Source: Hofstenia miamia (taxonomy: Eukaryota; Xenacoelomorpha; Acoela). From it: a stretch of 64,000 bases of DNA. The stretch lies in the NCBI GenBank assembly GCA_004352715.1, contig SCFE01000003.1, forward strand, positions 3,534,776 through 3,598,775. Reading direction: 5' to 3'. Positions 29,520 through 42,900 of this stretch are shown here, in pieces (the stretch's first letter is position 1; each line of letters starts with the position of its first letter). The notes below the pieces were generated by a model. That model had not been told where the DNA came from, did no database searches, and worked only from the letters and a program-made list of their open reading frames with translations. The position numbers and the translations under genes are program-made.

Positions 29520-32500
29520 GTATACAATGCAAATAAAATCTACCGACCTTCCGGTATTATTGCCGGCCAACTACGGCCTGGCCTTAAAACTTCTTGCCGG
29601 TTCCAACTCTGAGCGTACATCACTCAACTTTCAATTATGTTTTAGAATTCTGATTTGTTGCGAGCCTTGTAGTGGCCATGAACTCTGACTTTTGTCAGTG
29701 GGCTCTTTTGTGGGCCTAAGAAAAAATATTTGAGGTTAGATGATATCCCTATGAACATGACTAAATGAGAGAAATCGTTATTTTTATCTCATCAAGAAAG
29801 AGTTAAGTTTTCAAGTACAACTGGTACTCCAATGCAATTTTGTACAAATGTTAATTATTTATGGATGCAAACTCACAAACAGTTTGTTAATTTCCTAATA
29901 GGCTTGCAGAAAAGTGTTTGAAAATGAAAATGTGGGACAACAAGCTGTTTAAGGATAACCACTGAATGACATTTTTGAATAAATTTTTACTTGTAAAATC
30001 TTTCATTCATTAATGTTTCTTTTTAATCATTCTCAATTTCACTCATTAACATGTTTTTACATATATTTCATGTTCAAGCTATTAGCAACAATTCAAAAAT
30101 TCAATTTAATATGTAAATTATGCCATCAAAAATCTAAACAAAAACAGGTTTTCTTCTGTACGAAAGTAAAGTTTTTTGAAAAATGATTTCTTGCAATGAT
30201 TCTGTTTGCATCATTGCTTTCATAATTTTTACAATTTTCTTATGCTAAATTTGCACGTACATTATAAGTATTGACAATGCCAAAATTAATGTTCTCGATC
30301 TCATTTGTAAAATTCTGCAATAGTTGCCCCTTTCAATCCCTAAATTCACCCCCTCCAATGAGAACCCCTGTTCTAGACATTTTTAAATATTTCAAAATGC
30401 GTAAGATATTGGAATTTCTGCCATTTTCACTGTAGAATTATTTGTGTTGGATTTAATGCGAAACCATGGTGCTTCTGTCTGATATTTACTTGTAAATCTA
30501 TGCAATGTACGTAATAAGCTTGTCATATATTAGTGACGAAGTTCCTACATAATATTGTATGTTTCGTTGATCCCATAAAATCCTTTGATAAAACAAATAC
30601 AGTTAAATGCAATAATGGCTCTATTTATATTATATTATAATTATTTTTCGTTTGTTAACTTCATAAGTGTTTCAATATTCTGAAAGCTAGTCTTATACAC
30701 TGATGCATTTTGAAATCTAGGATGTTATTGCACCTAGTATTGAATCAATGTCATTTCTTCACATGTTATGTAATTGTATTTTTCAACTCGTAACCTTGAT
30801 CTGAAAATGCCTTTTTAAAAGGACAACCCACATTTTCAAATATTTTCTCAGTGTATTAGAAAATTTAGAAATCGTAGGATGCTGACATTTATTTGCGAAC
30901 GCGCTCTTATGTAATGCTGAAAATTTATACTAAAATGCATCAATGTCTTTAAGCACTTGAAAAGATTAATGATTTTTCAACGCGTCATATTTCTCCATTC
31001 CTATTACACAGGTAATTTGAAAGTCTAAAGCCTATAGGGAACAACACCTAATCTCAACTGTTTTCTTTCATTTATATTGGCTCAGACCAAAATACTTTGC
31101 GTTTTTTAACACGTAACAACAACAATTGTATTTTATAACAAATATGTTGTGTTTTAAACACAACATTTTGTTTAAAACACGCGTGAGTTTCGTTCAACTT
31201 GCTTATCAACAAAATTATTTCCGCCACACACAATTTTGATTCTAAACAAAGATGAACTACGATTCTCAAAGTCTTCGTTTTTACGTATGTGTGCGACATC
31301 AACTTGGTGAAAAATCTACGGTTATACATGATGATATAGTGAAAATTTTTGGAAATGTTATTTCAGTTAGAACTGTGCAACATTATGTGAAAGAATTCAA
31401 AGACGGAAGAAACACCACAACAGATCTAAGAATATTTAGTGGCAGGCCAAAAAATGATAACCACGAGGAACTGAATCATCGTGTACGTGATGAAATTTCT
31501 AAAAATCAAAATTTAACCATCGATGAATTGGCAGAAATGCTTGATTCTAGTCATGGAGTGATTCAGAGAATTATCCATGATGAGTTACAACTGAAGTCCG
31601 TCTGCCAAAAATGGATACCTCATTATCTTACCACCATTATGAAACAAAATCGGGTGACAGCAGCAAACGAGTGGCTTCCCATTCTTAGGAATCGTGATCA
31701 ATTGTCGAGACTAATAATGGTAGACGAGAAATGGTTCTACTACAGGAGTATCGCTAACAAGCGTAGTCTTAGGTGCTGGGTAAGTAGTGCAGGTGATGAG
31801 ATGACAATGCCAACTCAAGTGGTGAAAAGAAATCAATTCGAGAAGAAATCTCACGCCATTATAGCTGTTTCTATGGAGGGTAAATGTTATGCTGCGGTAG
31901 TTGCAAACAATCAAAATATCGACAGTGTAAGATATGTTGACTTCTTGAAAAACTTAAATGAAAAATTTGGTCGATACAACAGAAGCTTGACTTTTGATAA
32001 TTGGATTTTCGTTCAAGACAACGCTCGACCTCACACGTCGCAGTACACAATGAACTTTTTACAAGAAAAAAATATCAATTTACTGAAGCAACCGGCATAT
32101 TCACCGGATTTTAATATTCTGGATAGATTTGTAAACAAATATCTTTCTGATAAGCATAGAAATCGACCCCCATTCGAAAACTGTAATGATTTGCAGGGTT
32201 TCTTGAATGAAACATTACGTCATATTCCCATGGCCACTTGGCGACATGAAAAAGATAAACTTATAGATGATTTAGTTAAAATTGTTGAAAATGATGGACA
32301 TTATTTGTGATTATTTGTTGTTGCTACGTGTTATTTTTTATAAACTACAATTGTTCTTGTTACGTGTTATTTTTTTATAAAATACAATTGTTGTCTGACC
32401 GATAAACCCTTAAATCTCATTCAGGCGCCGCATGGTACACAAAATCATTTGCTGCTTACAAATTTGGGGCATTTAAAATTGCTTCAAAAACCATTTAAGG

Positions 32501-33959
32501 TTTAAAAAAATTCCTAGGCATTTTAAAGTTAATGCATTTTTTGTGTAATTTAATCCGGATTTTTTACTGAATCTTCGTTGACACGTAGATGTACTGCATC
32601 AATGAGATTGATTGTTAACAGTTTCGACTAAAACGAAATTTATCACAAATTCCAAGAAAGTGTCTACAATCATAACGTTCACCAATAACCTATGAAGAGT
32701 TCGAACCAATTCCTCTTCTTAGTTTTTAAAAAATTGACATTTGTTCATTATGACAGTTTGTTGTAAATGTAAAAACTTTATTGTCACTTGCAAATTACAT
32801 TTAATGCAAAGAACTTTTTCAATTAACACAAACTGTTTGTTGTAGAATTTTCATAAGAAACAGTTTATTCGTATATTGGTTGTGAATTGCTTAGTACCTT
32901 TTTCTAATTTATTGCATTTTTTATTTTGTAAATATTGGATATTTAATGTAATTTTTTGTGCATTACGTAAATGGGTTTGCCTAACACGGCTAGGCTGGGT
33001 GCTCTACCGCATTTATTTTCATTAACTACTGCGGATTGTTTGCCTGTGTTTAAGTAAACTTTGAAGTTTCTTAGAATTTCTAGCTATAGTGATTATCTTT
33101 AATGTAAAAAAATTGTTTCATTAGAATTGTCTAGACACAGAATTGATTTTCTTTTACTTTAGTAATTATAGATAATTAAATCCTTAACGCTTCATTCTTT
33201 TTACTTAGGTACGTTCCACTGGGACCTAGCTCGCAAGTTTTTCTATTTTTGTACTATTTCACCGTTTACATCAGTCTACAGTTGTCTTTCACCTTCTACA
33301 CAATTCCATTCAGTGGCCTCATTATGTATCAGTCGAAAGATCCAGAGGAGCGGGATAAAGCCACAGCATTTCGAATGAGTGGGGAAATTTTCTTTGCCAT
33401 CTGCGGTGTTTCCATTCACATGGTATGCTCTGTTTTTCCAACAAGAAAGACACCGTTTGGTCACTAATTGATTTTTTATTTATAAGGCTCTGTATCGAAC
33501 TGTGCAAACAAAATATTATTTTTTACTTTCAGAAACGACGCGGTGACACCTGCTTACTATTTACAAATGAATGAGATTCCGCTGCCCAATATTTCCAAGA
33601 ATTTTATCCACGTTATTTAAATATTGATCGCGCAACATGAAACATTTTTGACGTCATTTTGCTCGGGTAGTAGGATTATATGTCAAAAGAAATTCATCAC
33701 GTTCGCAAATCAAAACACCGACCTTGGTGAAGAGCTATACCATTTTCAGCATTTTTCATTTATCCTAATTTAATTTTGTCTGAGATAAGTCTATCTTTTT
33801 GTAACTTTTAATGACTTAATTCTTTATAAATATTCTCTTTAATGTACGCATTTTTCGTACATGTTGTTGCAAAAAATAAGGCTCTGCTTAGTGGCGCAGC
33901 CAGAAATGGCGAAAAGGGGGGGCTTACTTGAAGACAGCATGCACGTTACCTGCGTGTAC

Positions 33960-33998
<39 letters not shown>

Positions 33999-36900
33999 TC
34001 AGAGAGAAAAGGTTTCCAATCTATAATACAATAAATACCTTGATGGATCATTAATCAAAATTTGGTTTCCTTATTTTGCTATAAAAAATAAAACTGTTCT
34101 GCAGGTTATTTTTTTACAAGATTAACACTACTGTCAATCTACACGACGTGTGTGATTTACGTTGTAGTTCAAAAATAATTTTTTCTTTAAAAAATTTATC
34201 ACAACGCAATGCGTTTTTTTGCACAAACTTTTCAGTTACTCATTGATTTTGCACTAAATTTAGATGATTTTGTTTGATGAACTGTTTCTTTAGTAAACCT
34301 TGTCACTCCCCTCCCCACACCTACATCCACTAATCATGTTAATGAGTTTATTGCATCATGCGATTATGATAAGCGTTTACATGAAACAGACTTACACCTA
34401 CGTTTCCCGCCATTTTAGTTCATAAAATTTTATTCTACGCTATTAATTACATAAGCGTAAAGGGGAACACCTACGTAGATCATATATTTTTGACTGTCTG
34501 TCTGTCTGTCTAGGAATTATAGCAAGCTTTCTGTAATTTCAAGCTTAATTTTTCGTTCATTGTTGAATTATTTCAACAAAATATCATTTTAAATGCACAC
34601 AAAAATCGAATTTATTCCTCAACAATTTGCCATTAAATTTAAAATAATAATAGCAAACCGAGATCTGTTTTTCATGCACGGCTTTGTGCTTGTATTGATC
34701 TTTAGTGTAGGATCCACATTCTGTCTACTAAAAATCATCAATTATACTTCAAGACAGTGTTGAAAATGGACGGTGCCAGACATTTATCGAGAATTGAGTC
34801 AAGTCTACATCTATACTAAACTTGTCAACGAGCCGTAATTTCTAAGCTCGGTTCGGCTCGTTTAAGCTTTGAGTAAGTTCGACTCGGCTCAGCTCGCCAC
34901 ATAAAATCTTTCAATAACTGTAGTTTTAGCGTGATATTTTTTTCAAAATATTGCGGTCTCAGTATTTTGACATAGTTCTTCCCATTATTTAATAAACATT
35001 TCTAATATAAGATTATAATTAAAAGAAAGGCATATTGAATGAAAAAATATGAAAATCCTGCATAATCAAATTAATAAGTAGTACTATGCTTTGTTTAAAA
35101 AAAGCTAGTTTTGGACTCGTTGTATATCCAGTACTTTGCTCAAGCTCGGCTCTGCTCGGCTCGGTTCGGCTGGGCTTGGCTCGGTGGAAGCTCGGTTCGT
35201 TGACAAGTCTGTGGCGTAGTACCATTGTCACCAAAATTATCAAGTTATTAAAAATATTCTATATATGATAGAGGCATGGTAAGCCATTCGCTTAAAATAA
35301 TTTAGCTTTCTTTTAGTAATTAGTATTTTTCTACTAACTTGAGAAAATTAATTAATTCCTGGTTAAACAAACCTTTGAAAATGCATTTAATTAATGTAGC
35401 AAATGGAAGACTTAATATTGCAAACATTATTCGAGGAATACATCCTTTGCATGCATATTTAGAGTAGTTATATTTTATTTATAGCTCTCTTGCTTACCAT
35501 CTAGAAACTTTTAGAGATTTTAAAAATGAAATTTTTAATTTCGTGTTTAAGTATTCCTTTTACAACCATTGCATATAATAATTTATTCTAAATGAACTGT
35601 TATTAAGACATTTATCTAATGCATTTATGACCGTAGAATTTAAGATGCATTAACATTTTCGCAAGTGGCAGAACAGATACTTAGGCCACATTATTATATT
35701 TGCTTTTGACGTGACAAATTACTGAAATTGCGCTTAATATTTCGTTAAAGTTCTTCAAAAGTGGAGCTTAAAAATATTTTATCACACAACAAAAAATAAA
35801 TTGAATATTATGTTCAATAAGATACAAATCACGGTTTTCAAGTAATTTTCGCCGTCGAGGACTCAATGTTCTACTTAAATTTGAAAATACTCGTTTAATC
35901 TAAGTGGACACAATTGAAACTATTTGATAAACTGGACCTTGTATTGCTTGAAAGCTACATTTTGAGGTTCCCAGCTTCTTATGATGGTAGCAAGGTACAT
36001 TGGTTGACATTTTTGAAGCAATATATCTGTATCGCTTCGTGACGCAGATGTTTCGAATTTTAGCCAGCTAATGATAATGAGGGTACCTGGTTTTTGGTGT
36101 AGCTACAGACGGATTGGTCTGGTTGTTGTTAATTAAGATACCTCGAATTGAACTTCCAGCTGAGGGATCTCCATCGGATTCTCAATAATGTATAGCGATA
36201 ATTGGCGATATACGTTTTACCGAAAACAAAGAATCCTATGTTTGGTCATATAAAACAAGAGCTGGTTGTCCAAAAGCTCTCACAACACGAAGAAATCTTT
36301 AGCTGCAACATGGGCATCCAATCCATTTATGACCCCAAAGAACTAAAATTAGGGAAATTCCAATGGTCTCAAATTAATCTAATAGATTAATCATACGTTA
36401 CTTGACTCGCAATTGATTGCAGAGATGAATTTTTGATCCGAAATCGAGATTAGGTCCAATCAATATTCAAAATAGACTTTCATTCTGTCGTACCCAATTT
36501 GAGTAGTCCGTTTCGGATTGGAAGATTGATCTCGGATGGATTTAATATTGAGCTTTATCCACGAACGAGACAGTACGTCGGTGACCTGCTAGAATTTATC
36601 ATAAAGTTATTCATTGCACAAAGGCAGCTAAATTTATTGAGTCTGTCATGGTTTGTGGAGCTATCTCTGGTGATGGTTATAGACCTATAGTTAGATTTAC
36701 TGATTCCATAAATTCAATTGAATACCAGCTAGTACTTGCCCAGAAGCTCCTTCAACTGTATACCAGCCTGACATTACTTTTTCAAAACAGCCCTACGGAA
36801 GACGTTAAATACCATGAAAGTCTCAAAAACTCAAATTCATTAGATGAGCCCTGGAGCTTCACAGAAGAAGAATGGTACAAAATAGACATCCCTTGAAATA

Positions 36901-39900
36901 AACAACATTTTTGAATCATTGCATAGGCGAACTACTAATATTATTAGTGAAAAGGGTCAAAGCATGACCGCGTAACATTCCCGCAATGTTTAATCCAGAA
37001 TCTACATCCCAAATAAAAGTTTGCTTTATCATTTTATTCATTTTTTCGTTGCAAAAACTTCTTTCCATGACTGTAGATTAATTTCTTGAGGTCCGGTTTT
37101 TTGTTGAGTTGAAGCATGTAATTTTGTCTTGCAAGTCTCTATCTTAGTTTCCCTTTGCCAGTTTCCAGTATTCACTAAACTTAACATGGATAGTTTTTTA
37201 AAAACTTAATCTAGACTATAGTGTATCATGTAGAAACACATGAAATAATCATTAAATATTATTAATTGGTTGGAATTTAAAAACTTGTAGAAATAATAGA
37301 AAATAACTATTAAAATTTCATGGAAAAAATGTACTGATTTTTCATTGAACAATCTTAAACCCCTAAATCAGTGGAAAAAAGAAATTTCTCTTCGAGCGTT
37401 TTGAGATTTTAGCATGCAATACGTACTCTTCTGCATTCAGAAAATTTACTGCTCAATCAATTTAGCAATTGCTTTTCAGAATTTGGCGAAACCAGTTCAA
37501 AAATATTCTAAGAATACAGATTGTAGTATACTTGAAGTTCAAAGGGTAANNNNNNNNNNNNNNNNNNNNNTAATCATTAAATATTATTAATTGGTTGGAA
37601 TTTAAAAACTTGTAGAAATAATAGAAAATAACTATTAAAATTTCATGGAAAAAATGTACTGATTTTTCATTGAACAATCTTAAACCCCTAAATCAGTGGA
37701 AAAAAGAAATTTCTCTTCGAGCGTTTTGAGATTTTAGCATGCAATACGTACTCTTCTGCATTCAGAAAATTTACTGCTCAATCAATTTAGCAATTGCTTT
37801 TCAGAATTTGGCGAAACCAGTTCAAAAATATTCTAAGAATACAGATTGTAGTATACTTGAAGTTCAAAGGGTAAGATGTATTACATATAAACATTAATAG
37901 CTGTCATTGTATATATGCACATACTGTAGATGTGTACTCAAGTGTGTGCCGTAGTTCATAATAACCTACCTAGTATTGATTAAATTATATATATATATAT
38001 ATATATATAATTTAGGTGTGGTAAATAATGTAATATTTGTCAAAATATAAATATTAATTCAATAGGGATCACAAATTGATAGTTAATTTTGGAAATTTTA
38101 GATTTTAATGTTAACGTACTTGTCAGCGTATTCAGCCGTCAATGTCACACAAAGCTGTCTGTTGCTGTATTTCAAGTACGCGCTAAAGCTCGAGTCACAT
38201 TTTCACGCAGTTATGCTTATCCTAATGGTATCTAGTGCAGTGAGCATTCCCTTTTGGCAGAGAATCATCCTCTGCATCGGGAAGAAGAAAACCAGTTACA
38301 TTTCTGTCTCCATTCTCGTTCCCTGCTTCAGTCTCCTCTTCATCATGCCTTCTTTGCCATACTATTTCATTCTCATCTATCCCTGTGCTGTCATCATGGG
38401 GATGGGATGTGGGAATGGGTTTGTATTTATTCATAATGTTTATTGGTCTCATTTACCTTTTATGTGATTTATAGAGACACGTATCTTTGGTTATTCGTAA
38501 TTAATGTTTTTATAGGTCATACTACTAACGTGGTGGTAATAGAGTGATTTTTTAATAACATTCAGACGTTTTGTCTGCAAGTACTGTTCAAGCATAAATA
38601 TTTTAAATCAATATTTGATTGGTTGAGATTGTGCTGCAACGTTATGTATTTCATCAATTAATAAGTTTTGAATTGCAATTACTTTCCGAGAATACGTTCA
38701 CTGTTTTATAAAACATGTTCAATGCCAATATTTATTGTAGTGTAAATAATTTTTGATAATGATCCATGATTTTGTTCTACCAACCCGACCGGCTTACAAT
38801 TTTGTCTTGCGTCATTTCTTGTGTTTGTCTATTCTAATATCTATTTTAACAGAAACCAGCAAGAAAAAATAACCATTGCATATTTTTTCAAAATAAACTC
38901 ATAAAATTTTGTTCTATGTCTATTTAGTAGTAAACTTAGAGCACAATATTTGCAGATTCCTCATATTGCATAGTGTCAGGTAAACGTATTTAGATTTGCA
39001 ATGCTTACATATAATTTTTCGGATTTTAAAAATATTTATATATTTATATACTAATTTTTTTCTTGGGAGAGCAACAGATTCAATTGATTCATAGTGACAC
39101 CAATAATTTCCAGCCCTCGTTTCTGAGTTCTTTCCAATTGTATACCGGTATTCGATGTATTGGATAGCTCGACAAACACTGTTCAAGCGTATTCCAATAA
39201 TGAGCGAATATTGGTGTAATAAGTTTTTATCAACGGAGGTGTCACAACATTCTTTAGTGACTTAAGCATATAGAGTCGTTGTGAACATTTTCTCGCAATA
39301 TTGTGAACATGAGTTTTCCATTTGAGATCAGATGTCAGTGTGATTCCTAAAAGTGGTAAAGAATTCACTGTTGGAATTTCATGGGTGTCAATTTCTAGCT
39401 GTTTAATCTTTTAGCACAAATAAATTGCTTGCATTTGCCTGGATTCATTTTAAGCCCATTTTTTCGCACCAACTGTGTATCCAACTAGATTCAGAATTAA
39501 ATATGACATTGCATGAAGTCGTAATTGATGAAATATCGTCAGCAAATTTAAACATAAATGAGTCATCAATCGAAGGTTTAAGATCAGATATGCATATAGC
39601 AAATAATGTGGGTCCCATTATTAAACAATGGTCACCAGTCTAGTATTGCTACAAAGCATACCCATTCTAACTCGAAGAAAGCTGTTAGTAAGGCAGTCAT
39701 TTAACCAATTTAGAAAACCATTTGTAAAGCAATAACAAGAAAGACGCTGCAAAAGGAGTTTATGGGGAATAGCATCAAAGCTTGTACAAGAGCAGGCTTT
39801 TTATAAATCAGAGTAGGAATGTGGTCACTACCCATTGATTTGCTGGCTTTACACTTAAATAAAATAGTCATAAACTTTCGCAGGTTTTGTGTGAGGATCC

Positions 39901-42900
39901 CAACTGTCGTCAAGTGGTGGAGAATACACGTCTTTTGAGCTGTATACTGAGGCAAACCTAGCTGCTATGTCTTCTAGTGCATTTTTGTGACTATCTGATG
40001 CATAAAGGACCGATAAAAGATCGTTTCTATTTTTAAATGATGTTAGTTTACCAACTAAAGACCATACATAAACTTTTAGCATCTTTTCTTGACTTGAGCC
40101 ATTATTTCTTGCAATTTGTTATTTCCTTCGGGAGCTTTGCCTTATAGTGGTTGTATTTAGACCAGTGTTTGTCTTTGACTGCTCTTTCTTTACAGCTACT
40201 TATCAACTTCACTACTGGTGTTATCCAAACTGGATCACTGTCACTGATTTCAATAATATCGTGGTGAATTTGGCTTAATGCCTGATTTAAGATATTGGGT
40301 TTTGTCGTTGAGATCGTTCATTTTGTACATATAGCTGAAATTTATTGATGAGAGATCATCAGAGGCCTTATTAACGTGAGAACTTCCTAGATCGTATACT
40401 GTATGTGGGATATTTTTCGAGCAATTAACTTGAATTGGGGAACAGTGATCACTTTATGTTTGACCGTCCTAAAGGTCAGGTGATCTTGGGCTCTTTATAC
40501 CTTTCAGAAATCTCACAAGCATCAAATCTAGTGATACTTCATTGTGTGTTGGAACATTAATCAGATTACATAAATGTAGCTGTGATTTAAGGGATATTAG
40601 TTGTTTCGTGATAAATTCAATATTAAAATCGCCGCATATAATAACACGATATTCGCAAACACATAACGAGAAATCGAAAATGTCAATGATAAAGTTCAAT
40701 ATATTAGCATGCAAAGTATAGCTTCATTTGTGAAAGTCTGACAAATGTAGTCAAATCACATATTTCTTTATAATAGTGTCGTTACCACCTACAACACTTG
40801 TTTTATCTTTCTTCGCACTAAGAAGCCATTATAACACTCAAGGTCTGCTGAGTTAATAGCATTAAATGTTATTCAAAATAAAATCTCTGGATAATTTTTA
40901 AGAGTAAGCCTGAATGATATTTCTGCACTGAATCGGAGTCTTAGAAAAATATATGATAACTCGTACTAATGCAATACTTCAAAATGTAAATTTTGTTTGT
41001 CGATACATTGTCTATAAATTATATAAAATTCCTTACAGTTGGGTTTATTTGCAAGGAGTAATGAGGAATAGTCTATATTTGAAATTTCGGCGCATTTTAT
41101 CCTGACATGTCCATCTCTGCTTCCTCCACAGTGGAATTCAGACAACAATTCTGCAACTACTGACTGTACCAGCTACATCAGTAGTGTTGAGCGACTTATT
41201 AGTAAAGCACTACTAAACTTAAGCCAAAGTAGAGTGAAAAACTTTTGTTTATTTGTTTATTTGAATACTTGATCATACACATTTGAAAAAATTGTACTTG
41301 GTTACTATACTTGTTTTCTTTTGATGTCATTTAGATTTGTGAACTTTTATAGCCACAGGCAACATGGCATCTAAAAGCAAAGCTATACACTGTGTTGTTT
41401 GTGGTATTAGAAAGATTGTGGCCGCAATATGTATTTTGTTGTTTCCACTTCGTCTCTTTTTTCCATTAGCTAATCACTTAATTATTTTTATCAATTATAT
41501 CAATACCCGTGACTATGTCCATCAGTCAAACAGCAGAACCCCAATAGCGCTGCTTTCCATCATTGAAAAATCCAATTCTTTTGTAATAAAAGAAAAAATG
41601 AATTTCAATTAAATTATAGCATATGACAAGGTGAAGACATGCCACTCTCACCCGGTACTTCGTTCACTTTAATGTTGACTTATGTTAGTATTATTTCATA
41701 TCAAGAACAATGTAATAAATAGGGTATTTGTGCAGGGACAGACTAGGAGTTTTCAAACGGTTAAGCGGTTTCGATATAATTTTGAGATTAAAATAACAAT
41801 GAAAATTTAAACCACTGAAACACAAGTTGAGCGTCAATTATAAAATGAGTTAACAGCAGTATTTAAGATTGATTAGAAACCCGCCCATTCCTGACATCCA
41901 TCCTTGTATTTGTGAATTTTAACGAGAAAAATTTTTTGTTAATTTTACTCATACACAACCCCGCTTTAGTCCATGTACATTAGGAGTAGTACTTTTGAAC
42001 TTTTTTTATAAATATTTGTTTTACATTAAGAAGAGTCACAATCCGAGAAATGTTATCAAAACATATCAGTAGTATTATTGCAATTTTAAAGTTCACAGAG
42101 CTCCCCAACCCTTTAAAATTTTGCCTATATTTTTCCCATTAGCATCAGGGTTGGCATGTTTTCAACAGAAACTGTTTAAAACAACTGTTTTTTTCGCAAT
42201 TTTTTTTAAATGTTTTTTTTTCAAATTTATATAGAACTTTATGGAACGTTTGGAAAATCATTTTTGGTTTCTTCCGTTCGAAATTTTTTAACCGATTTCC
42301 TACAGGAAAAACAGTAAAACGTGCATTTTGTTTACGTATATGGAACGAAAAATAAAGGTGGGCCTGCCTAAGAGAAAAAAGCATTGTTTTAAACGTTTAA
42401 AACGTTTTTTGAAAGAAATACTTTTTTCCCTACCTTGATTAGCATGCACCATTAAAAATTTATCATTTTATCATTCAATAACAATTAGAATAGTTTATAT
42501 TGTACATATAGAATTAGTGCAAATTTCATATTTCTTATATTGCCACAATACTGCCACAATTTTCGCTGTTTACTTCTAAACGTTGAAGGAATTGTTTAAA
42601 TCTGTGATGGTTTCTTCAAAATCATTTTAAGCTCAGTTAACTTACGAACTAAAACAGATATTAAGAATCTAAAAGCACCCAAGAATAGAGGAGTTTCTTT
42701 TCTTAACCGGCACTCTAAAAGCCCACTAGATCGCAATCTTTGTGCAATATTTCCTGCCTGAGCATTTACAGTGGTGTAATTGTTCTGATTTAGTCCTCAG
42801 CGTGTGTTAATATCTAAAGAAAAGAAGTTGCTGTTCTTTAGAACCTTTGAGTCGCTGAGGATTGTGAATGGGAAACCCTTTAGAAATTGTTCGAACATTT

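Larger units (their letters stand above)
11243..33208 (+). other. Intron 1 of the MFSD2-like gene (22 kb)
   Basis: Runs from a GTAAGA donor to a TTACTTAG acceptor. It holds a mariner transposon (31077-32402), hAT MITEs (13075, 21756, 22191), a piggyBac-like MITE (26511) and several AT microsatellites. Between these I see no supported gene; scattered ORFs of 60-85 codons lack splice or homology support. Confidence 0.75.
33423..38101 (+). other. Intronic region that should contain the missing MFSD2 exon(s)
   Basis: Family comparison requires about 100 residues encoded between 33422 and 38102. One candidate acceptor at 33532 (ACTTTCAG) opens into a short frame with NISKNF, a possible glycosylation site, but its phase does not fit exon 2 without an indel. 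The region also holds a hAT MITE, a Tc1-like relic and a 21-N gap inside a duplicated block. Confidence 0.5.

Noticed and set aside
29341-29688. 115-codon ORF
   Set aside because: It runs through an AT microsatellite (Tyr-Ile repeat) and shows no domain or splice support.
33532-33620. Missing MFSD2 exon starting after ACTTTCAG
   Set aside because: The only long frame needs a phase that exon 2 does not supply, so it would require an indel. Kept as a possibility only.
35019-35268. Arg/Ser/Glu-rich ORFs on both strands
   Set aside because: They are translations of the GGCTCG array of a hAT MITE.
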